Positions 45,516 through 55,650 of a DNA stretch of 64,000 nucleotides are shown here, piece by piece (position 1 is the stretch's first letter; the number at the start of each line of letters is the position of its first letter). The position numbers and the translations under genes were made by a program. A model generated the notes under the pieces. The model had not been told where the DNA came from. It saw nothing but the letters and a program-made list of their open reading frames with translations, and did not search any database. The stretch is from Chelydra serpentina (taxonomy: Eukaryota; Chordata; Testudines; Chelydridae), in contig JBAIAC010000006.1 in assembly GCA_037349315.1 (NCBI GenBank), positions 17,643,501 through 17,707,500 of the forward strand. Reading direction: 5' to 3'.

Positions 45516-47344
45516 TTCCTAGTAACCTTTTGTGTTACTGAGGATGCAGAAGTGCTGTTATGACTAGTAACACTTTCAAATAATGGTAAAATGGATTCCT
45601 TGGGAGCCTGTATATTAGTACAATGATGGTACTCGTGCATAGATGGAAGCAGATGGGGATGCACACAGTGATGATGGTAGTAACAGGAGGAAGGAGCAGA
45701 GAGCATTACTCCAAGGCTCCAAAAACAGAAGACAGCAGAGCAGGGAACAGAGTTAGTCTCAGAAGAAGGAACTCATATTCTTGGCTGTGGGTTCTGGGCT
45801 GTTTTCATAAAGGAAGGGGTGAAGGGAGTTGGAAAGGGAACAAGTGGGGGGCTAGAATAAAGGGTTCACATCTCAGCCAGCTCATCAGACTAGTGAGCAA
45901 AGAACTCAAGGCTGAAAGCCTGGGAAAGGAGATGATCTAGAGGAAACGAGATAGTCTTCACCCTAAAAAGAGGGGCCCATTTTCTGAGTTCTGATGAAGC
46001 CTCAGGGCCCATGGAGTGTCTGCTCCCTGCCTGTTGGAGGCATTCGGTTGAGGAGCTGCTGCTCTGAAAAAGAAAAAAAGGCAGCAGGGTTATCACAACC
46101 CAGTTTCTAATGAGATGTCATGATTTCCAATGAAGACCAGCCCCCACCCAGCTCCATGATATCAGGTGGTCTCTCTCCTGTGGGGCTGAAATCTCTGTCA
46201 CACTTATTCTCTGCCTCTGTCTGAGGCTGCAGAGGGATAGGTGTGTATGGGTGTGCACTCACACCTGTGGATGCATGCTGGTGAGTGGGTGCGTGGGGCC
46301 AGTGTGTGTAAGTTCAAGTGCCCTTTTACATATGGCAGCACCTTACTCAGTACATACACGTACAGTTTTATGCATGGGTTTTGATATAGTTTTCCAGTGT
46401 GAAAAGGGGAGTTTGCAGGTTTTATTGGGGTTCAGTTCCCCATTTTTCTTAAAGCTTTGTAGATCTTCTGAAGAGCAAAGGATTTAAAATTTGGAATACT
46501 CTGGAAAATATTGGGCCTCATTGAGAGAATTCCAATCCTTTATCCATAAACCCTTTAGTGCACACACATGGCGAGAGGGGTGGGAGTCGCTTTAGGGCAT
46601 GGCTTCTCCAAAGTTATGTCATTCTATAGACTATTTCTTTGGTGGGAAGAGGGAAAAGAGGCATAGGACCTGCATGCAGCAAAAATGCCTTCTACTCTCT
46701 CATGTGTGAGGTAGAGAATCAGCTCAGCACTGAGGCAAGGTCACCAGATAAACAAATCAGGGTCTAGATTTAAGGTTGTTGATTTGGGATTGTCTGCAGG
46801 CACATGACTGACGTGCAGCTAACATTGGCTCCATTCCCATCCCTCTCCAATGTGTTGGCAATAGGCTAGATTGTGACTTCAATCACAGACCTGATCAAGA
46901 AGCAGTGCATAAATTGCACATTCCCAAGAGTAGCCCCAAGAGGCAATGTGACTCAGAGGCACTCTTTCCTCTCTGTATATCTCTCTGCCTAAAAGGGTTG
47001 AAATTGGTTCCTGGCCTATATACGCAGCAAATTGCACCACCCCTTCTGATGGCTCAGCTGCAATGGCTACTGCATTATGGGAACAGATCCAAAACTCTTC
47101 CACTTCCAACAGTCTCTGCTATAACATGGCAATAGTGAGTATATAGTGCCAGCTAATTTTAGGTCTCTGGAGGAAATGTTTTTAAGTAGCACATGCATGG
47201 CTATATGTGGGGTTTTAACACTCACTTACCTCCTACAAAGTTCCACACTCAAATTCTGACCCACTGTGTTGTCCCCAGAGAGGCTGCAACATTGAAGGAC
47301 ATGGATGATGGGTGGGAAACACTGCCACACTTTCTCACCCTTCC
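45516..47344. other. No gene recognised
   Basis: Anonymous DNA with TG-rich stretches near 46220-46310. Overlapping opposite-strand frames at 46879-47135 are mutual shadows without motifs. Confidence 0.5.
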
Positions 47345-47626
47345 TTGTATGACCTCTCTCTGATATTATCACGTCCATGCTCAACCTACTGTTATAATAC
47401 TTAGCTGTTCCAATGGGGTGTCAGGTTCTAAAATTGAGAAATAGAGGTCCTCATAAAATAACTCCTGAAAACTGGGGGAAATTTGGAAAAAAAGATGGCA
47501 TGCTTCTAGCTGTGAGACAGCTCTGATTAAAACAAAATTTGACAGAATATTAAGGCATAATCATAGATTTCTGAAAAAGTAGGTAATTAGGAATGAGAAT
47601 ATTCAAACCCATACTCCATTCAACTG

Positions 47627-47644
47627 ACACACACACACACACCC
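47627..47644. repeat. AC microsatellite
   Basis: A short CA run inside the degenerate array, at the place where other units have a CACACA-like block. It may have grown from that block. Confidence 0.7.
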
Positions 47645-48017
47645 TTACAGCGTATACACACAATACACAATGTAGAATGTTGGGGTTTATACATTTAAGC
47701 CTTCTCTAAACCATTTTCTCTAAATATCCTTTGTCAGGGTGCATCACTGAAGGTATAAGGATAGTGTTTAGGAGACACCCTTCCTTTCGCATCTGTCTTC
47801 GATATACTGTCCATGACAGAGTCACCTCCTTGTTACAACTACTACAGCTAGGATCCTGAGCTACTCCAACCAGGCCTCACATTCTAAAATTCAGGAATTT
47901 ATTTTCTTCATAAAATAAGTGCTGGAAAACTGGGGACATTAGGAAGTTCCCAGGCCTAGAATAGTTCAAATCAAAACAAATAGAAATCCACATTGCAGAA
48001 TGTTGGGACTCAGACCT

Positions 48018-48145
48018 AGGTTATGTCTACATTTGGAGCTGGGTGTGTGATTCCAAGCTCATGTAGACATACTTGCACTAGCTCTCAATACGTAGGTGTA
48101 CACGAGCTGGGAATTACACCCTCACCTCCAAGTGCAGACATACCG
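48018..48145. mobile_element. MITE inside the tandem array
   Basis: The ends GGTTATGTCTACATTTGGAG and (inverted) GGTATGTCTGCACTTGGAGG match well, and the similarity runs inwards (GGGTGTGTGATTCC versus GGGTGTAATTCC), making a long hairpin. It is about 128 bp with no coding potential. Removing it restores array spacing of about 95 bp between units at 47933 and 48157. The target duplication is not clear. Confidence 0.65.
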
Positions 48146-48498
48146 ACAGACTGCTAGAAAACTGGAGTAATTAGGAATGAAGCAGGATATACCAAAACTC
48201 AAAGAAGAAGTTTACCCCAAATTAAGACTCCCTGAACAGAATGTTGTGGACCTTTTATAAAACATTTAAAATATCAATATGATGATCTACTAGTAGCACA
48301 GAAAGGTATGAATGATGTGTACCTGGAAAGATAATAGAGAAAATAATCAGTTTGTAAGTATCTTGAAGATAATATGGTGATAAGTAACATTCACCATGGA
48401 TTTCTCAAGAACAAATCATGTCACACCAACCTAATATCCTTCTTTGATAGGGCACCTAGCCTTGTGGATAGCGGGGAAATAGTAGATGTGATATATCT

Positions 48499-49807
48499 TT
48501 TTAAGAAAGGGAAAAAAAGTGACCCGGGTAACTACAGGCCTGTTAGTTTGACATCTGTAGTATGCAAGGTCTTGGAAAAAATTTTGAAGGAGAAAGTAGT
48601 TAAGGACCTTGAGGTCAATGGCAATTGGGACAAATTACAACATGGTTTTACAAAAGGTAGATCGTGCCAAACCAACTTGATCTCCTTCTTTGAGAAAGTA
48701 ACAGATTTTTTAGATAAAGGAAACGCAGTGGATCTAATCTACCTTGATTTCAGTAAGGCATTTGATACAGTACCACATGAGGAATTATCGGTTAAATTGG
48801 AAAAGATGGGGATCAATATGAAAATTGAGAGGTGGATAAGGAACTGGTTAAAGGGGAGACTACAGCGGGTCATACTGAAAGGTGAACTGTCAGGTTGGAG
48901 GGAGGTTACTAGTGGAGTTCCTCAAGGTTCAGTTTTGGGACCAATTTTATTTAATCTGTTTATTACTGACCTCGGCACCAAGAGTGGGAGTGTGCTAATA
49001 AAGTTTGCAGATGACACAAAGTTGGGAGGTATTGCCAATTCAGAAAAGGATCGGGATATCCTACAGGAAGATCTGGATGACCTTGTAAACTGGAGTAATA
49101 GTAATAGGATGAAATTTAATAGTGAGAAGTGTAAGGTTATGCATTTAGGGATTAATAACAAGAATTTTAGTTATAAGCTGGGGACGCATCAGTTGGAAGT
49201 AACGGAAGAGGAGAAGGACCTCGGAGTCCTGGTTGATCACAGGATGACTATGAGTCGCCAATGTGATGTGGCCGTGAAAAACGCTAATGCGGTCTTGGGA
49301 TGCATTAGGCGAGGTATTTCTAGTAGAGATAAGGAGGTGTTAGTACCGTTATACAAGGCATTGGTGAGACCTCATTTGGAATACTGTGTGCAGTTCTGGT
49401 CTCCCATGTTTAAGAAGGATGAATTCAAACTGGAACAGGTACAAAGAAGGGCCACTAGGATGATCCGAGGAATGGAAAACCTGTCGTATGAAAGGAGACT
49501 CAAGGAGCTTGGTTTGTTTACCTTAACCAAAAGAAGGCTGAGGGGAGATATGATTGCTCTCTTTAAATATATCAGAGGGATAAATACCAGGGAGGGAGAG
49601 GAATTATTTCAGCTCAGTACCAATGTGGACACAAGAACAAATGGATATAAACTGGCCATCAGGAAGTTTAGACTGGAAATTAGACGAAGGTTTCTAACCA
49701 TCAGAGGAGTGAAGTTCTGGAACAGCCTTCCAAGGGAAGCAGTGGGGGCAAAAGACCTAACTGGCTTCAAGATTAAGCTAGATACGTTTATGGAGGGGAT
49801 GGTTTGA
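48499..49807 (+). pseudogene. CR1 reverse transcriptase, open but 5'-truncated
   Basis: An open frame of about 435 codons. RT motifs: [36 protein letters not shown] (catalytic Asp), [14 protein letters not shown] and FADDTKLGG. The C-terminal domain has [34 protein letters not shown] and VKFWNSLPREAV, ending EGMV and stop. All catalytic residues are kept. The frame extends upstream to an ATG at 48374, but those 42 codons belong to the older CR1, so the predicted N-terminus is an accidental fusion. No endonuclease is present, so it cannot move on its own. Confidence 0.9.
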
Positions 49808-50254
49808 TGGGATAACATGATCTTAGTCAAAGGTCAATTAATTGCCATCAGTGGTAAATAGGACCAATGGTCAATGATGGGATGTTAGAAGTTACTACAG
49901 AGAACTTTTTCCTGGGTGTCTGGCTGGTGAGTCTTGCCCACATGCTCGGGGTTCAGCTGATCGCCATATTTGGGGTCGGGAAGGAATTTTCCTCCAGGGT
50001 AGATTGGCAGAGGCCCTGGAGGTTTTTTTTGCCTTCCTCTGCAGCATGGGGCACGGGTCACTTGCCGGAGGATTCTCTGCATCTTGGAGTCTTTAAACCA
50101 TGATTTGAGGACTTCAATAGCTGAGACATAGGTGAAAGGATTATTCCAGGAGTGGGTGGGTGAGATTCTGTGGCCTGCATTGTGCAGGAGGTCAGACTAG
50201 ATGATCATAATGGTCCCTTCTGACCTAAAAGTCTATGAGTCTATGAGTCTATCT
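48499..50254 (+). mobile_element. Younger CR1 LINE inside an older CR1
   Basis: A 5'-truncated CR1 of another subfamily. It starts at FKKGKKSDPGNYRP in the reverse transcriptase, runs to the ORF2 stop at 49807 and through a long 3' UTR (GTCTTGCCCACATGCTCGG; TTGTGCAGGAGGTCAGACTA). It ends in tail repeats CTATGAGTCTATGAGTCTAT. The RT frame has no stop or shift, making this one of the best-preserved elements in the window. Confidence 0.92.
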
Positions 50255-51173
50255 CAACTTTAGTTAGGCTTTTGATACTGTCTCACATATTCTTCTCATA
50301 AGCAAACTTAGGAAATATAGCCTAGATGAACCTACTATAAAGTGAGTACACGACGGGTTGGAAAACTGTACTCTCAGAGTATTTGTCAATGGTTCATGGT
50401 CATGCTGGAAGGGCATACTGAGTGGGGTCACACAGGGATCTGTCCTGGGTCCAGTTCCATTCAATATCTTCATAAATGATTTAGTTGGTGCAGAGCTGAA
50501 GAATATGGGTGAAGTACAGAAAACATAACTTACTTCACAATTCTCTTTATATGTATTGTCCTTGAAAGTGTCACCTCCATGCTAAATCTACGGCTATAAT
50601 AGATGACCAAACTAGAGTAAATATTCTAATATAGACAAACAGGACTTCATCATAAAATGTTCCTTAAAATAGACTGATTAGGAAGAAATTGGGAAGGTTG
50701 CAGTCCCAAAGCATATCAAACTTAAAGAAAAGCTCACATTGTAGACTACTGAGACCCAAACCTAAACTTTGACAAACTGGACAATAAGCATAAGAGAGAA
50801 CATTCACAGCCCATAGTCAGTTCAACCCAAAGCACACTCACAAATACACACAGACTATAATGATAGGGCCCAGTTATAGAACTTAATTAGGCATTTTCCC
50901 TCAAAACCAGGTACTGTACAGATTGTCAGACTGAGTGATGGTCTGGATAAAATGCTGGAAAACTGTGATAATTAGGAATGAGAGAAGATGCTCCCAGTCC
51001 CAGATTCAGTCAAATTCAAACAAATACAAGAACACAGAGCAGAATGCTGGGGCCCAGTTGCAGACACATGAAAAACTGGGGTTATTAGGAATAAGATACA
51101 ATATTTAACCCGTAAGGAAGGTTACCCATCCTGACTTACCTTTTAAAATAACTGGTGGGAAAATTATGTTTCC

Positions 51174-51338
51174 GTGATATATATATATATATAGAATATA
51201 TAGAAATTTATAGAAAGCATGTTTTGTAGCTTGGCTATATGATATATATATCATAATTCTTTCTTTAATTAAACAAGAAAAAGCAAGACACAATAAGTAG
51301 AGTTAGCCAAGCTACAAAACATGCTTTCTATAAATTTC
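51174..51338. repeat. Perfect 35-bp inverted repeat with AT loop
   Basis: Arms 51203-51237 and 51304-51338 are exact reverse complements over 35 bases (the left arm begins GAAATTTATAGAAAGC, the right arm ends GCTTTCTATAAATTTC). The 66 bp between them opens with a smaller palindrome (51238-51255). An AT run at 51177-51196 precedes the left arm. No known repeat family is apparent. Such exact arms in noncoding DNA suggest recent formation, for example by template switching, or constraint on a hairpin. Confidence 0.9.
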
Positions 51339-51709
51339 AGAGCAGTATACTATATTGCTCCCCTACTGCATTGAATCACAGGCATTATTTAAGTAGGTGG
51401 CACCGTTTCTTTTCCCACTTTCCTATCATAATGCACCATTGAGGGCCTAAAGTTAGTGCTAGCATGTTAAATATTGAACATATTTTATTTAGAACTATCA
51501 AAGCACAGTCTCATATTAGTGTATCCCAACCGAAACACACACATATGCACACACACAAGTTCATCCAGACCAATATAATAGGACATTGTGACTGAAATTG
51601 CATTCTCAGTGCCAAAAAAAAAGTCGTCATCTTGATCTGATGGTAGGGTATGGGGCTGGAATGATGCAAGTTCTATTCTATAAAGATCTGGGGTGAAATC
51701 CAGATGACT
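51339..51709. other. No gene recognised
   Basis: Anonymous DNA between the inverted repeat and a possible LTR. Short AC run at about 51535-51560. Confidence 0.45.
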
Positions 51710-52890
51710 GAGGGGTTGTGTTACCGCCTGCCACACCACTTTGTGTGCCTCACAATGTTTGCTGTTGTAGCTCCCAATCTTGGCACTCGCAAACAGCCTA
51801 CCAGCATGCAGGTCACACCCCGGGTGTCTGTGAATAGCTGTAGCCCTGGTCCAAAAGCTCTAACCCAGAACATGTTAGCAACACTCCAGTCACACTCTGG
51901 CTTCCACCAGCCTGGGTTACTACATGCAGGGTGACACCCAGCAGACTACCAGTCCCAAATTTCCCCACAAAAAATGTGTTCTGCACTGTCCAGCCCTCTC
52001 CTAGACAGTTCAGATATTAATGGTCCGTTGCGACTCTAAAGGGTAAATAGTCAACAGTTTGTTACTTTAACTGGAGTTAACAAACAGTGGAGTTTAAACA
52101 CAATTTAAACTAATTTGGATTAGTTTAGATTAAAAATAAAACAAGTTCATTTAACTACAAAGAGATAGGTTTTAAGTGAGTACAAGTATATAGTATTAAA
52201 GTCAGAAATGGCTACAAGAGATAAAGATACATTTTAGTTACTAAGAACCATATTAACAAACTAGACTTGGTTCAAATTAAAATCATTACCACAGATTCCC
52301 AGTGACCAAATTCTCAGGTCAGGAGCTCCCCACAAAGCCAAAGGGCTGGTTCCTGTGTCTTTTTAGGTGAAGGTGAGAGAGGGATAATCTAGGTGTTTTT
52401 GCCCATCACTTGTATACTCCACTCACCCTTTTGAAATACATTTTCCTGAGGGTACCCCTAAATAAAATTCATTCCAGCCATGAGGAAGGAGAGATGGAGT
52501 CTCGTGGTGAAAGACATTCCATGTTGTTGTTTGCTAGAATGCAAATCAATCTGTTCCTGCCAACCTTCCTAGCAAAGAATGGCCACTTCCACTTGACGGG
52601 TGATTGCCAATCAACTTTGATGATACCAGACTAGAGGCATCAGATTATTATTTGTGTTTGAAAAACAGGTTTACCTCCTCCCCAGACGTGTCTAGTAAAC
52701 ACATTTTAGTCATCATTTTGGTTTATGTTTATATTTCTTAATACACATTTCATACATACCGTACACAAGAATATTGATGATCAGTGAGTTATTAGTTTTC
52801 AAATGATACCTCACAAGGCATATTTTGCACAAAGATTATTACAATAATGTGTAGAGTGTGCATACAGGGTTGCATTCAGTCACATATCCT
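51710..52890 (+). mobile_element. Possible old solo LTR (ERV-like)
   Basis: The sequence resembles in layout the solo LTR at 8943-9408 read in reverse: a C-rich first part, then a long AT-rich part with GATAGGTTTTAAGTGAGTAC (compare ATAGGATTTAAGTGATC there), then an AATAAA near 52461. I could not find clean ends or a target duplication, so both class and limits are tentative. Confidence 0.35.
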
Positions 52891-52979
52891 CTGCTACCTC
52901 AATGGATAAAAGCAGAGAGTAGCTCTAAATTTGAGGAACTGGATTACTTTTAAAAAAAGTAAAATCTAGCATTTCATAT

Positions 52980-53337
52980 TCCCACCCCATCTCCCTAAGG
53001 GATGGGTTCTCTAAGGTTTGAGAGAGTTGCAACCAACCCTTTCTCTGTGACTAGCTAGATGGGAGGAACTGCCTTCCTCTGAAAAATGTGGGTGCGGGTC
53101 ACTTGCCAGAATTGTCTGGGTATATCTCACAATCATTTTCCTGCCATTTCAGGGGTCCTGGGCTCTTGTGTACCTTGGTCCTTCCTATTCCCTGCCTGTG
53201 GCACATAATAGTTTAAACTCCTGTGGGCTGTAATACCTAGGTCCAATTTCAGTTGTTGGGTTTAGTGTGCAGGTGCTGGGGCTCAGATTAGATGATCTGG
53301 TGGTCCTTTTTGGCCTTAAACTCTATGACTAATTCTG
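52980..53337 (+). mobile_element. CR1 LINE 3' UTR fragment
   Basis: It resembles the 3' UTR of the CR1 at 48499-50254: GGGTGCGGGTCACTTGCCAG (compare GGGCACGGGTCACTTGCCGG), then CAGATTAGATGATCTGGTGG and the tail AAACTCTATGA. It is more diverged than that copy. A short hAT-like end (GTTGAGAACTACCGCT) follows at about 53375-53392. Confidence 0.7.
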
Positions 53338-53392
53338 TGACAGCACCTTTTCTCATGGGGCCCTGGTATGGGAAAATGTTGAGAACTACCGC

Positions 53393-54259
53393 TCTAAGGA
53401 ACCAGAACCGCACTTGCAAAAGAGAAGGCTAGAGCTAGCTAGCAAACATGCTTCTTACATAGTTCACAATTTGTCACCGTGTGGATCTCCTAGAGGGATG
53501 CAGGACTGGAGGTTTGTATCAGCATTGCACAGCCAACATCACTGAATATTCCCAGCCTCCAAAAATGGATTCTCCCGGCAGCGGTGATTCCTTCCCCAGG
53601 GTCAAGGGGTGATTAATCTGGGCCTCAAGTCACCGGTTTGAATCCCAGGACTTCTCATGAATAGCAGATGCTTTGGGACAGCACATCTATTCCCCCACAC
53701 ATATGAACACATGACCAAGTGTGGAGGGAGGTAAAGCTTCCTTCAATACTTGGAATAATGTCCCTGTGTAGTTTCTCTGACAGGAGTGAGGTGAAGCCGC
53801 TAAGGGATGGACCCTCATTCTCTCCCCCACCCTACTTTGTGGGCTGTCCCTCACCAGACAGTCTGAAATAAACTGGTTGATTTGAGGATATCACACTCTG
53901 AGATCATCACATGGCTTCCTCCAAATATTATAAAAAGGTCATTGCATTGAGACACTGGGTGGGTGGAAGACCTAAGCAATATGAATGGCCTCCAGCCAAT
54001 ACGGCTTAGTACCTCTGGTAAGACTGTTCATAGGCAGTGCCAGACAACTACTGGTGTCTCTAATAAAAACTCCAAATGATCAACATCCCACTGATCAGGA
54101 GGGATACATAGGAAGGAAAATATTCACGTCTGTCTCTCCCTGGACCCTTTGGAAAGCATCTACAAACAGATTGGTAGATAAGGAGATGATGAGCTCAATT
54201 CACCTGTAACTACCAGCAACTGGTAGATATGCAGTTTTTGAGGAGATATGAAATCCAAT
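53393..54259. other. No gene; one isolated B-box-like site
   Basis: Anonymous DNA. GGTTTGAATCCC at about 53635-53646 resembles a pol III B-box, but no A-box is seen at the right spacing, so I do not call a SINE. Confidence 0.4.
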
Positions 54260-54430
54260 CTCATGCTTCAGGGCATAAACTGAGTTTCTGCAGGGATCAG
54301 GAAGGCTTTTTTCCTGTCTTATATACAGCAGAGTACAATTGGCCAGATGCATCATGGGGTGTTTTGCCTTCTTCTGAAGCATCAGATATGGGGTATCACC
54401 AATGGAGTTCACTTCTATTTAGATCCCAGC
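54260..54430 (+). repeat. CR1-like 3' UTR remnant
   Basis: GGGATCAGGAAGGCTTTTTT, then CCAGATGCATCATGGG and TTCTTCTGAAGCATCAGATA follow the order of some CR1/L3 3' UTRs. It is short and diverged. Confidence 0.45.
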
Positions 54431-55216
54431 CCATACATGTCCCACCACCTCCTTCCATGGTGTGAAAAATTGCTGGGTCACCTCCTCAAAGAGGGAACAG
54501 CTTATTTGCTGCTTGGGTGGTGATTCTGACAACAAAATGTTAATTTATAAGAATTCTCCCACAGTGAAGTACTAAATCAAGGAAGGGGAGGGGGAATCTT
54601 TACTCCCAAGCCCTGAAAGACAGGTGAGCTTCACTCCACTACCTCAGTGTAGTGGGTTGGAGAGAGGGCAAGAAGGAAGGATCAGTGTTGGAGAGGAAGG
54701 AAGCTAAGTGCAAGGTGGGGAGAATCACTCCCTGCCTCAGCAGTTGAGGTAGAACAGTGAACTGAGATGGAGGTCTTCACGATCTCTTCACCAGACATGG
54801 GAATGGCAGTTGATGGGGAGGCAGAATTTAACAGGTCCTAGCGGTTGGGATCTTTACTACCCTCTCCCAGGTAATGGGGAGAGGTATAGAGTGAGGAACA
54901 GGACCTCTCTTCCCTTAAAGAGTGGGGAATTGGGAATGGAGGTGATCTCTACTCCTTTCCCCATGAAATGTGCAGGAGGAGGGGAGGGACAGGAGAAATC
55001 TTCACTTTCCTCTTCCAGGCAGTGGTGGTGGAGGTAATGGGGAGATGGGGCAGAGGGTCCATGTTTACTCTAATCCTCAAGGCTGTGGGGAGGGAATATG
55101 GAAAGCAGAAGGGGTGATCATGGTTTCTGTCCCCCAGTCTGTGGAGCAGTGGGGAGAGGGCCTGGAAAGAGCCAGGGTGGGGAGAAGAAAACCTTCTTTC
55201 CTTCCCCAAAGTACAG
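54431..55216. other. No gene; G-rich anonymous DNA
   Basis: Purine-rich on the plus strand with many GGGGAG words and a loose periodicity of GGAATCTTTACT / GGGATCTTTACT near 54590-54855 and ATCTCTACTCC / ATCTTCACTTTCC further on. This suggests an old degenerate repeat, with unit length roughly 90-130 bp. Open frames reflect composition. Confidence 0.4.
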
Positions 55217-55224
55217 GGGATGGG

Positions 55225-55642
55225 CAGGGCCAGCTCCAGGCACCAGCTTTTCAAGCTGGTGCTTGGGGCGGCAGGCGAGAATGGGGCGGCAGTGCGAGTC
55301 CCGCGGCGGCAATTCGGCAGCGGGAAGAGCGGACCTGCCGCCGAACTGCCGCCGCGGGACTCGGACTGCCGCCTCACGCTCGCCTGCCGCGGTGGCATTG
55401 GGGCGGCAGGTCCCCTGCCCTTCCCTTGCCGCCGCCGACTGGGACTGCCTGCGTTGGGGGTGAGGCCTCGCCCCCGACGCAGGCAGTCGTAGTGGGGCCC
55501 CACCCCCAACGCAAGCAGACGTAGCGGGGCCCCACCCCCGACGCAAGCAGGCATCGGGGGCGGGGCCCTGCTACGTCTGCCTGCGTCGGGGGCGGGGCCA
55601 CCGCCCCTGCTTGGGGCGGCAAAATTGTAAGAGCCGCCCCTG
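55225..55642. mobile_element. hAT-type MITE, extremely CpG-rich
   Basis: It starts CAGGGCCAGCTCC and ends (inverted) CAGGGGCGGCTCTTAC. The flanks GGGATGGG (55217-55224) and GGGAGGGG (55643-55650) give an 8 bp duplication with one mismatch. Inside, a long hairpin has arms of about 50 bp around GAGTCCCGCGGCGGCA (left arm from about 55268, right arm to about 55391). It is followed by inverted and direct repeats of a ~33 bp unit with CCCCACCCCCGACGCAAGCA. CpG density far exceeds the surroundings. All long frames here, on both strands, are products of this composition. Confidence 0.85.
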
Positions 55643-55650
55643 GGGAGGGG

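Larger units (their letters stand above)
48320..50515 (+). mobile_element. Older CR1 LINE, split by a younger CR1
   Basis: Two parts, 48320-48498 and 50255-50515. The first ends in HHGFLKNKSCHTNLISFF and IVDVIYL. The second resumes exactly at the next codons with FS-AFDTVSHILL-like text and then [19 protein letters not shown]. It carries in-frame stops (for example TATAAAGTGA near 50336). Joining the two leaves only a TATCT-like overlap at the junctions (48494-48498 and 50250-50254). Confidence 0.85.
47345..51095 (+). repeat. Degenerate tandem array (~112 bp unit) hosting CR1s
   Basis: The motif AAACTGGGGTAATTAGGAAT recurs in diverged form at about 47467, 47567, 47933, 48157, 50665, 50778, 50956 and 51069. 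Each is followed by a CCCAGTCCATA-like block, a TTCAAAC/ACACAC block and GAATGTTGGGGCCCAG. Where units are adjacent (50665-51069) the spacing is about 112 bp. A second block, GTGTCACCTCCATGCTAAAT, recurs near 47368, 47820 and 50571, suggesting a higher-order unit. The array is split by CR1 insertions and by a MITE at 48018-48145. No coding frame. Confidence 0.62.

Noticed and set aside
54949..55554. Several overlapping long frames on both strands, up to 201 codons
   Set aside because: They overlap in all frames in the CpG-rich hAT MITE and neighbouring G-rich DNA, where stop codons are rare by composition.
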